The notes under the pieces were generated by a model that searched no databases, had not been told where the DNA came from, and saw nothing but the letters and a program-made list of their open reading frames with translations. From JADKIH01 sp964595205 (GTDB lineage: Bacteria; Bacteroidota; Bacteroidia; AKYH767-A; 2013-40CM-41-45), in contig CAZQOQ010000023.1 in assembly GCA_964595205.1 (NCBI GenBank), positions 1-64,000 of the forward strand: 64,000 nucleotides of DNA, read 5' to 3'. Positions 1-9,509 of this stretch are shown one piece after another. A program made the translations under genes and the position numbers. Position 1 is the stretch's first letter, and every line of letters begins with the position of its first letter.

Positions 1-1
1 T

Positions 2-133
2 GCCAAATTCACTGATAGGAACCTCCTGCTGGGTGGTATTCATCCATCGTCAGAGTATAGAGACCTGGAGTGCAAATCCGATCACGCTGTCATCAAGGAC
101 AAACTTCAATTTCGCCCAGTAAAATTTTCCTGA
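2..133 (+). CDS. 3' end of an unidentified protein (partial)
   Basis: An open frame enters from the left edge and stops with TGA at 131-133, giving 43 residues that end in RPVKFS. The residues contain a SDHAVI stretch and many charged amino acids. This is too little to assign a family, so no function is proposed. A strong intrinsic terminator follows 18 bases later, which supports this being the real end of a transcription unit. Confidence 0.45.
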   Translation, partial: AKFTDRNLLLGGIHPSSEYRDLECKSDHAVIKDKLQFRPVKFS

Positions 134-151
134 AAGGGAAATAAGAAAGTA

Positions 152-190
152 AAATGGGCAGTGGTATGATTACCGCTGCCCATTTCTTTT
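152..190 (+). terminator. Intrinsic terminator
   Basis: A 15-bp stem (AAATGGGCAGTGGTA pairing with TACCGCTGCCCATTT, one G-U pair) closes a TGAT tetraloop at 167-170 and runs into a T-rich tract. It lies just after the partial gene and before the next one. Because both arms end in A/T runs it could work in both directions. Confidence 0.8.
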
Positions 191-328
191 TAAATGGCTT
201 TTCAATTTAAATTGCTAATATCTTTGGCGAAACATGTTCATTTTTAGGCTATTACAAATAGTTCTGAATTCATTTGCACTTAATCAGCGGAATCTATTTT
301 TATACGCTCAATAATTAAAGGAAAACAT

Positions 329-1540
329 ATGAAATTATACCCATCATCAATTAAGATTGGTGCCCTGATGATTTTTTTAATTGTATTCGCCAAAATAACT
401 AAAGGCGGCGATGGCGATAACCAGGGGGTCAATTTCCGCAAATTGACATTTGAACAGGCGCTGGCCACATCAAAAAAAGAAAACAAGCCTCTGTATGTTC
501 ACGGTTATGCTGACTGGTGCCACTATTGTAAATATATGGTCGACAGTGTTTATACGGATAAAGAAGTTGGAGACTTTTTTAATGCCAAATTTGTCTGTAT
601 AAAAATAGATATGGAAAAGGAAGGAAGAGAACTGAACAAAACAATAAAGTCTCACACGTTTCCAACCATGTTGTTTTATGACGTAAACGGCGAACTGATG
701 CATCGTGCTGCCGGCCGCAGATACAAACTGCCTTTTTTGGAATTAGGAAAGGAAGCACTTGATCCTAACCGACAGATGCGGACATATAAAAACAAATATG
801 AAAACGGAACCGCCACCCCTGAAGAGGTGCAGTATTATTTCCGGATGCAGGAGGTTGCCGGTATGGATGCTCAACTCATGCTAAACGATTATTTAATGAA
901 GCAGCCTGATTCATCATTCACCAATAAAAACAACTGGAGAATCATGTATGACATCATAAAAGACCCTACGATGCCTTGCATGAACAGATTGATAGATAAT
1001 AAGAAGGAGTTGTCAGAAAAATATTCGGCTGACAGCGTCAACAATAAAATTTTGAATGTTCACAATTCTTACCTGATGCAATTTATCCAGCAATTGGACA
1101 CAGTTGGTTTTGAGGCGGCCAAGAAAAAAATAAGAAGCAATCCTAAATTAGAAATTTCAGATAAGATCTGTGCATGGGCCGATTTAAATAAATACAAGTT
1201 AAGATCAGACTGGGAAAACTACAGGAAGAATGCAAAACCATTTATAGAAAAATATGCAATGGATGATTTTCGGAGGATAAATGATGTTTCGAATAATTTA
1301 TATGATCATTTTGCGGGTGATAAAGAATTAATGTCTACTGCTGAATCGTGGTTGAAAAAGTCTATCAGCATATATGATATTTATAAAGGTAATTACGTTC
1401 TTGCCAGCGTTTCATTTGTATTGGGAAAAAAGGAACAGGCATTAGCCGCTGCAAATCATGCCGTGGAACTGGCTATCCGTGATAAGGTTGACTACAAACA
1501 AGCCACTATGCTGATCGCGGCGATAAACAGGATGAAATAA
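329..1540 (+). CDS. Exported thioredoxin-fold protein with C-terminal helical repeats
   Basis: This 403-residue protein begins with a hydrophobic segment (residues about 9-21) that looks like a signal peptide or anchor, so it probably acts in the periplasm. Residues about 40-150 form a thioredoxin-like domain with the redox motif ADWCHYCKYM (Cys64, Cys67) and the cis-proline stretch HTFPTMLFYD. The rest is alpha-helical and ends in a TPR-like segment (GKKEQALAAANHAVELA). Bacteroidota carry many such proteins, which act as disulfide reductases or chaperones, but the CHYC active site does not identify a specific partner. The ATG at 329 lies just before the hydrophobic segment and fits as the start. 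It converges with smc. Confidence 0.75.
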   Translation: MKLYPSSIKIGALMIFLIVFAKITKGGDGDNQGVNFRKLTFEQALATSKKENKPLYVHGYADWCHYCKYMVDSVYTDKEVGDFFNAKFVCIKIDMEKEGRELNKTIKSHTFPTMLFYDVNGELMHRAAGRRYKLPFLELGKEALDPNRQMRTYKNKYENGTATPEEVQYYFRMQEVAGMDAQLMLNDYLMKQPDSSFTNKNNWRIMYDIIKDPTMPCMNRLIDNKKELSEKYSADSVNNKILNVHNSYLMQFIQQLDTVGFEAAKKKIRSNPKLEISDKICAWADLNKYKLRSDWENYRKNAKPFIEKYAMDDFRRINDVSNNLYDHFAGDKELMSTAESWLKKSISIYDIYKGNYVLASVSFVLGKKEQALAAANHAVELAIRDKVDYKQATMLIAAINRMK

Positions 1541-1610
1541 CCTTCATCAGTCATCATTCGTTGATCGTATTTGCCAATAAAGCACCATTCAGCAAGCCTG
1601 ATACGTACAA

Positions 1611-4600
1611 TCAACCTTCAACCATTTCCGTAAGATCAACAGGAACAACCTGGGTAACTCCCTGTTCGATCATCGTAATTCCATACATAATATCAGTTGA
1701 AGCCATCGTTCTCTTGTTATGAGTAATGATGATAAACTGAGAATCTGCCGAGAATTTTCGAATGATATTGTTGAATTTGTCAATATTCATATCATCCAGC
1801 GGTGCATCTACCTCGTCGAATATGCAGAAAGGGGCGGGCTTCAATAAATAGATTCCAAATAATAGTGCTGTAGCGGTAAGTGTTTTTTCACCCCCTGAAA
1901 GCTGGGAAATAGATAATGGCCTTTTCCCTTTCGGCTTGGCAATGATCTGTACATCGCTTTCGGTCGGATTGGAGGGATCCATCAGTACCAGGTCGCAATC
2001 ATCATCTTTAGTGAATAACGAACGGAACACCATGATGAAATTCTCGCGGATTTTCGTGAAGGCTGTCATGAAATTTTCCTTTGCCGTCACTTCGATTTCT
2101 TCAATCGTTTTGAGAAGGGATTCTTTCGCCTTTGATAAATCTTCCTTTTGTGTTATTATGAACGTATGTCTTTCCTTGATTTCATTATACGCCTCAACAG
2201 CCATCGGGTTAATCGGTCCGTAATTATCGAGCTGGGATTTTTGTTTGTTAACCTTCTCGCGAAGTTCTTCCTCGTTTAAATCAGGTGAAGGGTCTCCGTC
2301 GATAATATCATTGATGTCGATATTAAATTCAACACTCAGCCGCTCCTTGAGAGAATTCAGCTGTATTTTTAATTCCGTCGTCTTTTCACGGATCGCTGCT
2401 CCCAGCTGATCACTTTGTTCACGATGATGACGGATGTTACGGATTCTTGTTTCCACCTCATCAATCGCACCCCTGCCTTTAAAATATTCCGCTTCCACAG
2501 AATTTACTACTGCATCGAGTGCTTCTTTATCCGCATATAATTCAACGAGCTGGTCATCGAATTCGGTAGATGATTCCAGCAATTCACGTATACGGACATT
2601 TACCTGCTCCAATTCTCCCGTATTCGCAAGGATATTCTTGCTTAAGGATTCAATGAGGTTTGTCTTGTATGCGTGATCCCGGATGATTGTAGAAATTTTA
2701 TTCTGCTGCTGAATGCAGTTAATATTGTGCTGGTTGAAGTCATTATTACGAGCATTCATGACCTCCGTAAGGCTGTTGAATTCCAGCTGAAGTCCGTTTA
2801 ACTGTGTGGAAATTGCTTCGTAATCTGACTTAAGCTGAACAAAATGCTCCTGGAAACTCAGGTTATTTTGCTGTAACGTATCATCGATAGAATGTAATTG
2901 CTCATAAAGACCATCGATAATTCGCTTATTGTTTTCGATCGATGAATAAAGGTGTTCGGCTTTGTGTTTGACAGACGAATATTCATGCGTCAGTTTGTTT
3001 ACCTCCTGCTGAAGCCTGTTCTTGTCAAAAGTCAGTTTTTCTTTATTCTGTTTGGAAGTCTGAAGTTCAGTCTGAACCTGGTCTCTGTATTCCTTTGTCT
3101 GTTCGAGAAGAGATGACAGCTTGCCGATTTCGGAGCTCAGGTTTTCGAGGTGTTTTGCACGTCCGATCCGTTTGCCATCGAACAATCCTACAGAACCTCC
3201 GGACAATGAATGTTTCGTTTTGCAGTACTTTCCATTCTTGGAAATGAAAACCGTATTTGTATTCTCTTTTTGCAGAAAGGGTGTCTGATCCTGGTTTTCC
3301 GTTACGATAAATACATTTTTCAGCAGGTGGTTGCATAAATTCTTGTATTTCTCTTCTATATCCAGAATCGTAAGAGAATGAATGCAACCGTCAATATTTT
3401 CGAACGAAGGCTGAGGAGTATCTTCAAAATTTTTGAGTATGAAAAAATTTGCCCGACCCTTTGAAGCTTCGCTGAGCAGGTTTACCGCCCGGCTGGCTTC
3501 TTCGATATTATCGATTACAAAATAATTCATGTATGGATCGAGGTAATTTTCGATTGCCGACTTATATTCAGGAAGGCAGTTCAGGATTTCTGAAAAGAGT
3601 GGAGCGCGTCCTGCCGATGGTGAATTCTTCCTGAGATAACGAAGAGATTCAGGATATCCTTCGAGATTTTCGACGAGACTCTTGGTGAGGTTGTACTCGT
3701 TTTGTTTTGCGTCCAGGTTTCTTCCCTGTACAATCACTTCCTCTGTATATTTTTTTAATTCCTCATCCAGGCGGATGATGTCATGCGAAAGGTTTTCTTC
3801 ATTCTGAACGAGGATGTGCTGCTCGGTTTCTTTCTCTTCTTTTAGTTTCTGACTTGTTTCTGAAATTATTTTAAGTTCGGCATGCTGGGCATTTTTTTCG
3901 CTTGTGTCATGAGTGAGCCGGTCAATTTCTTTCTGAAGAGATTCTTTTTTAGCCTGTGTAACGGCGAGACTTTTTTCCGACTCATGCATGGAAAGCTGGA
4001 TGCCCTGGGCTTCAGTTGTGAGCCTGTGAATGTCGCTCTTCATCTGATCGTGACTGTTCCTCGTCTCTTCGAGAACAACTTTCAGTTCGGAAAGCTGTCG
4101 CTCAAGTTCAACAAGTAAATTTTCTTCGTTGAAACGATCTTCTTCAATTAATTTCAATTGCTCCTGGGTTGATATCAGTGTGCTTTTATCCTGGGCAATC
4201 TGCGACGATAGCGTGGCTTCTTTATCTTTGAGATGAGTCAGTTTTTCATTACTGACTTTTTTGTCATTTTCATACTGACGGATGAGAGTAATTTTATCAT
4301 TGAACTGCTTTTGAGCTTCAGCGAGTTCTTTTTCCCGGTCGAGTGACGTAAGCTTAAGCTCCTGCAATTCTGCCTCAGAAGAATCGAGCTGGACGTCGAG
4401 CGCAAGTTTTTCTTCCTGCTGCTTCGCTTCCTGAATGTTTAAATCTTCGAATGTTTTTTTGCTGCCTGCAATTGTGAAGAGTGCCAGTTCGGTGCTGAGC
4501 TCTTTGTATTGTTCCTTTAATTTATAATACCGTTCCGTCTTTTTTGCCTGTGATTCGAGCTGTTTCATGTTTCGCTCGATTTCAAATAGCAGGTCGTCGA

Positions 4601-5171
4601 CACGGTTCAGATCCTTAGCCGTATCTTCAAGTTTCTGAAGCGTCTGTCTTTTGCGGATCTTATACTTTGAAATACCTGCAGCTTCTTCTAAAAGATTCTT
4701 GATTGCATTATTCTTGTCGTTCAGGATTTCATCAACCATCTTCAGTTCGATGATGGCATAGCTGTCAGGCCCGATCCCTGTATCCAGAAAAAGATCTGTG
4801 ATGTCCTTGAGGCGGCAGGAAACATTATTTAAGAGGTATTCACTTTCTCCTGAACGGTATAAACGCCTTGTGACCGTTACATTATTATATTCGGTGGGAA
4901 GGAGGTTTTTTGTGTTTTCAAACGATAAAGAAACCTCGGCCAGGTTAGCAGGTTTGCGATTCTTATTTCCATTGAAAATGATATTTTCCATTTTCTCTGA
5001 CCGCAACATGCGGGTCTTTTGTTCACCTAAAACCCAGCGGATGGCATCAACCACATTTGATTTACCGCTGCCGTTAGGGCCTACGATGGAAGTAACACCT
5101 TTGTCAAAGTGTATGGCGACTTTATCGCCGAAGCTTTTAAAGCCTTTTATTTCTAAACTTGTCAGACGCAT
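1611..5171 (-). CDS. smc: Chromosome segregation protein SMC
   Basis: This 1186-residue protein has the full SMC layout. The N-terminal ATPase half starts MRLTSLEIKGFKSFGDK with Walker A GPNGSGKS at residues 32-39. Long coiled coils flank a hinge at about 500-650. The C-terminal half carries the ABC signature LSGGEKT (about 1091-1097), Walker B CIFDEVD (about 1116-1122) and the D-loop PLDD. The length matches bacterial SMC. It dimerises through the hinge and, with ScpA/ScpB, organises and segregates the chromosome; scpAB are not in this window. The start is the first ATG before the conserved N-terminus. A TATTTTTG -7-like element lies on the minus strand at 5196-5203. Confidence 0.97.
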   Translation of the reverse strand: MRLTSLEIKGFKSFGDKVAIHFDKGVTSIVGPNGSGKSNVVDAIRWVLGEQKTRMLRSEKMENIIFNGNKNRKPANLAEVSLSFENTKNLLPTEYNNVTVTRRLYRSGESEYLLNNVSCRLKDITDLFLDTGIGPDSYAIIELKMVDEILNDKNNAIKNLLEEAAGISKYKIRKRQTLQKLEDTAKDLNRVDDLLFEIERNMKQLESQAKKTERYYKLKEQYKELSTELALFTIAGSKKTFEDLNIQEAKQQEEKLALDVQLDSSEAELQELKLTSLDREKELAEAQKQFNDKITLIRQYENDKKVSNEKLTHLKDKEATLSSQIAQDKSTLISTQEQLKLIEEDRFNEENLLVELERQLSELKVVLEETRNSHDQMKSDIHRLTTEAQGIQLSMHESEKSLAVTQAKKESLQKEIDRLTHDTSEKNAQHAELKIISETSQKLKEEKETEQHILVQNEENLSHDIIRLDEELKKYTEEVIVQGRNLDAKQNEYNLTKSLVENLEGYPESLRYLRKNSPSAGRAPLFSEILNCLPEYKSAIENYLDPYMNYFVIDNIEEASRAVNLLSEASKGRANFFILKNFEDTPQPSFENIDGCIHSLTILDIEEKYKNLCNHLLKNVFIVTENQDQTPFLQKENTNTVFISKNGKYCKTKHSLSGGSVGLFDGKRIGRAKHLENLSSEIGKLSSLLEQTKEYRDQVQTELQTSKQNKEKLTFDKNRLQQEVNKLTHEYSSVKHKAEHLYSSIENNKRIIDGLYEQLHSIDDTLQQNNLSFQEHFVQLKSDYEAISTQLNGLQLEFNSLTEVMNARNNDFNQHNINCIQQQNKISTIIRDHAYKTNLIESLSKNILANTGELEQVNVRIRELLESSTEFDDQLVELYADKEALDAVVNSVEAEYFKGRGAIDEVETRIRNIRHHREQSDQLGAAIREKTTELKIQLNSLKERLSVEFNIDINDIIDGDPSPDLNEEELREKVNKQKSQLDNYGPINPMAVEAYNEIKERHTFIITQKEDLSKAKESLLKTIEEIEVTAKENFMTAFTKIRENFIMVFRSLFTKDDDCDLVLMDPSNPTESDVQIIAKPKGKRPLSISQLSGGEKTLTATALLFGIYLLKPAPFCIFDEVDAPLDDMNIDKFNNIIRKFSADSQFIIITHNKRTMASTDIMYGITMIEQGVTQVVPVDLTEMVEG

Positions 5172-5743
5172 ATTTTGTTCTTCATGTTAATTTCGCAAAA
5201 ATAATTTATTTCGACAGTATCGCCAGTTTTGTTAATAACTCGGCAAAACTTTCGACTCTTTCACAGATTAGTTTTGTCATTGTCGAATCAATTTCACTGG
5301 TTACCAATTCGCTCGGCAAAAAAATGTTCAAGGCCGTTCGGATTTCTTTCTGCTACTATAATGATAAGGAAATAAAATCAGTTTATGACATCAATTAATT
5401 GGAATTTTATAACGCCTGTTGTTAATTCCGCGGCTATTATCGGATGATTGAATGTGATAACTTCATGGTGATGAATACTGTTTACGCTTTTCTGACATAA
5501 AATCCGGTCAACTTGTTCACCTTAGCCGGAGAAAAGGGAAAATTGAAACGTAAAACCAATCAAATTATCAATGACTTTTTGGAACACCAAAATTGCATCC
5601 GTAAAAACAAATTTCCTGTTGATGTATGCTGAATGTCGCATCTGGTACAGCCTGCAGAAGCCTGAAAATTTGTTTTGGTTTTAAATATTCAATTTATACA
5701 TTTACCACCCGCTTAACTTATCATTAACAAATACTAACCTAAT
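5172..5743. other. Intergenic region between divergent smc and the TonB receptor gene
   Basis: About 570 bases with stop codons in all frames apart from short open stretches that look unlike protein. The left edge should hold the smc promoter (TATTTTTG on the minus strand at 5196-5203) and the right edge holds the promoter of the outer-membrane operon. I see no RNA gene or repeat in the middle. Confidence 0.6.
5674..5704 (+). promoter_or_regulatory. Bacteroidota-type promoter for the TonB receptor operon
   Basis: TTTG at 5674-5677 is followed 19 bases later by TACATTTA at 5697-5704. This matches the primary sigma consensus of the phylum (TTTG, 19-21 nt, TAnnTTTG) apart from the last base. 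It leaves a leader of roughly 35 nt before the ATG at 5744. Confidence 0.6.
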
Positions 5744-8700
5744 ATGGGACGAAAGTTTTACCTGCCACTCATTGTATTAGTTTTTTCCAGCCTGTTATCT
5801 GTAGCACAAACCGGTGAAATCCGCGGAAAGGTTACTGAAAAGGGTGGAAGCGAAATTCCATTTGCCAGCATCGCCGCTGTAATTAATGGCGTACAGGTCC
5901 AGGCTGCAATTGCCGACTTCGAGGGTAATTATTCCATTAAACCGATTAACCCCGGCAAATACGATATCAAAGCAACTGCCGTAGGTTATCAGCCGATCGT
6001 GAAGTCAGGCGTAATTGTTTCGGTCGATAAAATTTCTTTCGTTGATCTTGAGCTGAGCAAAGGAATTGAAATGAAGGAGGTCGTCGTGGAAGAATATATT
6101 GTTCCGCTTATCGACAAGGGTACTCCGTCACAGCAAAAGACACTTACATTCGAAGAAATCCAGGCCCTGCCTACCCGGGATGTAAATTCAGCTGCTGTTC
6201 AGTCAGTGGGGGTTTACCAGGGAAGTGAAGGCGCCGGACTCAATATACGTGGTTCGCGTTCTGATGGTACTTCCTATTATATCGATGGAATAAAAGTTAC
6301 CGGTTCTCCCGGTGTTTCACAAAGAGGTACCGAACAGATAACTGTCATCACCGGGGGTATTCCTGCACAATACGGTGATGCTACCGGCGGTATTATCAGT
6401 GTTACAACACGAGGACCATCGAATGAATACGGCGGAGGAGTGGAACTGGCCACGTCCGAATTATTAGATAAATACGGATACAACCTGGCTTCAGCCAACA
6501 TCACCGGACCGTTGTTTACAAAGAAAGACGAGAACGGGAAAAAAATTGGTCAGTCTGTGGCCGGTTTTTTCGTGGCCGGTGAATTTCAATACGACAAGGA
6601 TCCTAATCCATCCGTAATTCCGATTTACCGTGTTAAACAAAGCATTCTCGATGATGTATACCAGCGTCCGCTTGTAGCAGCGCCTACCGGAAACGGGTAC
6701 ATCCACCGTTCATCATTTTTTACACTTGACAGTTTTGATCAGCAGAAGTATCGTGAAAACGTAGAAGTGTCGGCTTACAGGATCAATGGAAAATTTGATA
6801 TCCGTCCGGCAAATAATTTCGTGATCACATTAGGCGGGTCATTTGAAAGAGTAAGAGACAACGAATACGTGGATACATACCGGATCATGAATTTCTCGAA
6901 CAACCCTGAAAAGATCGTGACCAAATACAGAGCGTTTGCCAAACTCACACAGCGCTTCACTTCGCAGGAAACCGAATCGGCATCCTCTGCAATAAAGAAT
7001 GCCTTCTATTCCATCCAGGTCGATTATACAAACAGCGAAAGAATAGACCAGAGCGAAATTCACAAAAAGAATTTTTTCGATTATGGTCATGTAGGAAAAT
7101 TTAAAACCTACTCGGTTCCCTCATTTTCCTTCACTACCATTCAGGATACAACCGGTGGAAACGCAGACACTCTTTTAGTTTCCCAGAATGGAAACGTAGA
7201 TACCGCATATACCTATGAGCCGGGAACTCTTAATCCCTATACTTCAAACTACACCACTCAATATTACGAGTTGACAGATCCGCTTGGAACGTTCGGTTAC
7301 CAGGATAACCTGAATAATGTACAGGCTGGCGGTGCACTGATCAATGGAGATAACCGCGCAAACCTGAACGTATATGGTTTATGGTCAACCACAGGAAGAA
7401 TTCCAAACGGTTGGGGAATTTCCAATGTCGCTCAGGGCCGTATTGTTGCATCCGGTTCCGCTGACATTAAAAATCATAATATCATCGTTGGTCTTGAATA
7501 TGAGCAACGCACAGAAAGAGGCTATAATGTAAGTACAAGTTCATTATGGACCCTTATGCGCCAGCTTGGAAATCAGAATTCTAAACTGCACGATGTGGAT
7601 TCTTCATCCGCTAATTATTTCTATACAACGTTTAATAATGTTCCAACCAAAGTTGTTACCTATTCACACGGTGTTTACACGCCTGCGGTAAACACTGATG
7701 GAGAAACAACAAAAGGCTTCTTCGAGAATTTCAGAGACCTCGTTGGCATTAATTATAACGACACGGTTCAGACGGATAACTACGATCCTTCTGTGTTCAA
7801 CATGAACCTGTTTACACCTGACGAATTGTTAAACAGCGGAAATGCCCTGGTTAATTACTATGGTTATGATTATACAGGATCCAAGCAGACATCCGGAAAT
7901 TTAGACCTGAATGATTTCTTCGTCACTAAAGACGAGAACAATAATTTCCTTAGACAGATAGACGCATTCAAACCCGTTTACCTTGCCGGTTATATCCAGG
8001 ACAGGTTTACATTCAACGATATCATTTTCAATGTGGGTGTTCGTGTGGATCGTTTCGATGCAAATCAGAAAGTTTTGAAAGATGCATATTCCCTTTATGA
8101 TACATATAAGGCAGGAGATGCTGATGCGATGAATGCAATACCCGGTACTGTGATACCATCCAATATAGGTGAAGATTATGTGGTGTACGTAAACAATTCA
8201 CAGGCGCCGACTGCCGTAGTTGGATACAGGAATGAAAACGTTTGGTATGATAAAAACGGTACTGTGATTACAGACCTGGATCCGTTGACTCAGAATGGAA
8301 CCATTCAGCCGTATCTCACAAACTATGACGATTACCAGCACACAAGGGTAAATACAAATGCATTTAAGGATTATGAGCCACAGGTAACAGTGATGCCTCG
8401 TATTGCATTCTCATTCCCGATTTCCGATGAAGCATATTTTGCAGCTCACTATGATGTGCTCACTCAGCGTCCTCAGAACTCCAACCTTTTGCGTTTCGAT
8501 CCGACAAGTTATTTGCAATGGTCACAGGGCGTAACAGGCAATTTCAGTAACCCCGATCTGAAACCTGAGAAGACTACTGAATACGAAATTAACTTCGAGC
8601 AAAAATTATCACGGAGCTCGAAATTTTCCATCGCTGCTTTTTACAAGGAAATGCGCGACAACATTCAGTTCATCAATGTGGATTATGCCTTCCCGATAAA

Positions 8701-9472
8701 ATATACCACCTATGGTAATGTGGATTTTGGAACTGTGAAAGGATTGACGTTCGGCTATGATCTTCGTAAGACAAGCAACATCCGTATGAACCTGAGCTAT
8801 ACGCTCCAGTTTGCTGAAGGTACAGGTTCAAGCGCTTCATCGAATTCCGGAATTCTCGCTCAGGCAGGTCAGACCAACCTCCGCGAAATTAAGCCGCTTG
8901 ATTTTGATCAGCGTCATACCCTGGTTGCTGCCATCGATTTCCATTATGCCGATGGCAAAGATTATAATGGTCCCGTCTGGTTCAATTCACAATTTTTAGC
9001 AAATGCCGGCCTGAACGTCGTCTTCAATGCTGGTTCCGGTTCACCATATACAAGGAAAGCAAACATTACTCCTGAAGCTGACTTTACCACCACTGAAAAT
9101 TCCCGTTCTGTGATCTCCGGATCCATCAACGGTTCACGTTATCCATGGAAATTCAGGATCGATGCAAAACTTGATAAAAGTTTCAGAATTGTGACGGGCC
9201 GGGATGCTGATGGAGAAGCAAAAAGAGGCGTCGACCTGAATGTATATTTACAGGTACTTAATGTTTTAAATACAACCAACGTAACAAGCGTCTATGCAGC
9301 AACTGGCAGCCCGGACGACGATGGTTACATCACTTCTCCGAATGCACAGTCAGTGATAGCACGTCAGCCAAGTCCGCAGGCCTATGTCGATCTCTATGGC
9401 ATCAAGGTGAATGATCCGGCAAATTATGATCTGCCGCGAAGAATTCGTTTAGGAGTACAGGTTAATTTCTGA
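5744..9472 (+). CDS. TonB-dependent outer-membrane receptor with carboxypeptidase-like N-terminal domain
   Basis: A 1242-residue protein. A signal peptide (residues 1-21, ending SVAQ) precedes a CarboxypepD_reg-like beta-sandwich (about 24-105; GKVTEKGGSEIPFASI, then DFEGNYSI). The TonB plug follows (about 130-235; LNIRGSRSDGTSYYIDGIKV and QYGDATGGIISVTTRG). The remainder is a long beta-barrel ending in RRIRLGVQVNF with a terminal aromatic residue, as expected for BamA-assembled barrels. It should import or handle a large substrate using TonB energy, but the substrate cannot be read from sequence. It is the first gene of an operon with the exported 1411-residue protein and a PorV-like barrel, so it may instead serve secretion or surface assembly. 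There is no SusD partner, which argues against a polysaccharide utilisation locus. Confidence 0.9.
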   Translation: MGRKFYLPLIVLVFSSLLSVAQTGEIRGKVTEKGGSEIPFASIAAVINGVQVQAAIADFEGNYSIKPINPGKYDIKATAVGYQPIVKSGVIVSVDKISFVDLELSKGIEMKEVVVEEYIVPLIDKGTPSQQKTLTFEEIQALPTRDVNSAAVQSVGVYQGSEGAGLNIRGSRSDGTSYYIDGIKVTGSPGVSQRGTEQITVITGGIPAQYGDATGGIISVTTRGPSNEYGGGVELATSELLDKYGYNLASANITGPLFTKKDENGKKIGQSVAGFFVAGEFQYDKDPNPSVIPIYRVKQSILDDVYQRPLVAAPTGNGYIHRSSFFTLDSFDQQKYRENVEVSAYRINGKFDIRPANNFVITLGGSFERVRDNEYVDTYRIMNFSNNPEKIVTKYRAFAKLTQRFTSQETESASSAIKNAFYSIQVDYTNSERIDQSEIHKKNFFDYGHVGKFKTYSVPSFSFTTIQDTTGGNADTLLVSQNGNVDTAYTYEPGTLNPYTSNYTTQYYELTDPLGTFGYQDNLNNVQAGGALINGDNRANLNVYGLWSTTGRIPNGWGISNVAQGRIVASGSADIKNHNIIVGLEYEQRTERGYNVSTSSLWTLMRQLGNQNSKLHDVDSSSANYFYTTFNNVPTKVVTYSHGVYTPAVNTDGETTKGFFENFRDLVGINYNDTVQTDNYDPSVFNMNLFTPDELLNSGNALVNYYGYDYTGSKQTSGNLDLNDFFVTKDENNNFLRQIDAFKPVYLAGYIQDRFTFNDIIFNVGVRVDRFDANQKVLKDAYSLYDTYKAGDADAMNAIPGTVIPSNIGEDYVVYVNNSQAPTAVVGYRNENVWYDKNGTVITDLDPLTQNGTIQPYLTNYDDYQHTRVNTNAFKDYEPQVTVMPRIAFSFPISDEAYFAAHYDVLTQRPQNSNLLRFDPTSYLQWSQGVTGNFSNPDLKPEKTTEYEINFEQKLSRSSKFSIAAFYKEMRDNIQFINVDYAFPIKYTTYGNVDFGTVKGLTFGYDLRKTSNIRMNLSYTLQFAEGTGSSASSNSGILAQAGQTNLREIKPLDFDQRHTLVAAIDFHYADGKDYNGPVWFNSQFLANAGLNVVFNAGSGSPYTRKANITPEADFTTTENSRSVISGSINGSRYPWKFRIDAKLDKSFRIVTGRDADGEAKRGVDLNVYLQVLNVLNTTNVTSVYAATGSPDDDGYITSPNAQSVIARQPSPQAYVDLYGIKVNDPANYDLPRRIRLGVQVNF

Positions 9473-9509
9473 TCTTAATATTCATTTTACTCAAATAATT
9501 TCATTCGAT

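Noticed and set aside
5159..5398. Plus-strand open frame of 79 codons between smc and the TonB receptor gene
   Set aside because: It overlaps the smc start on the other strand and shows no domain-like pattern.
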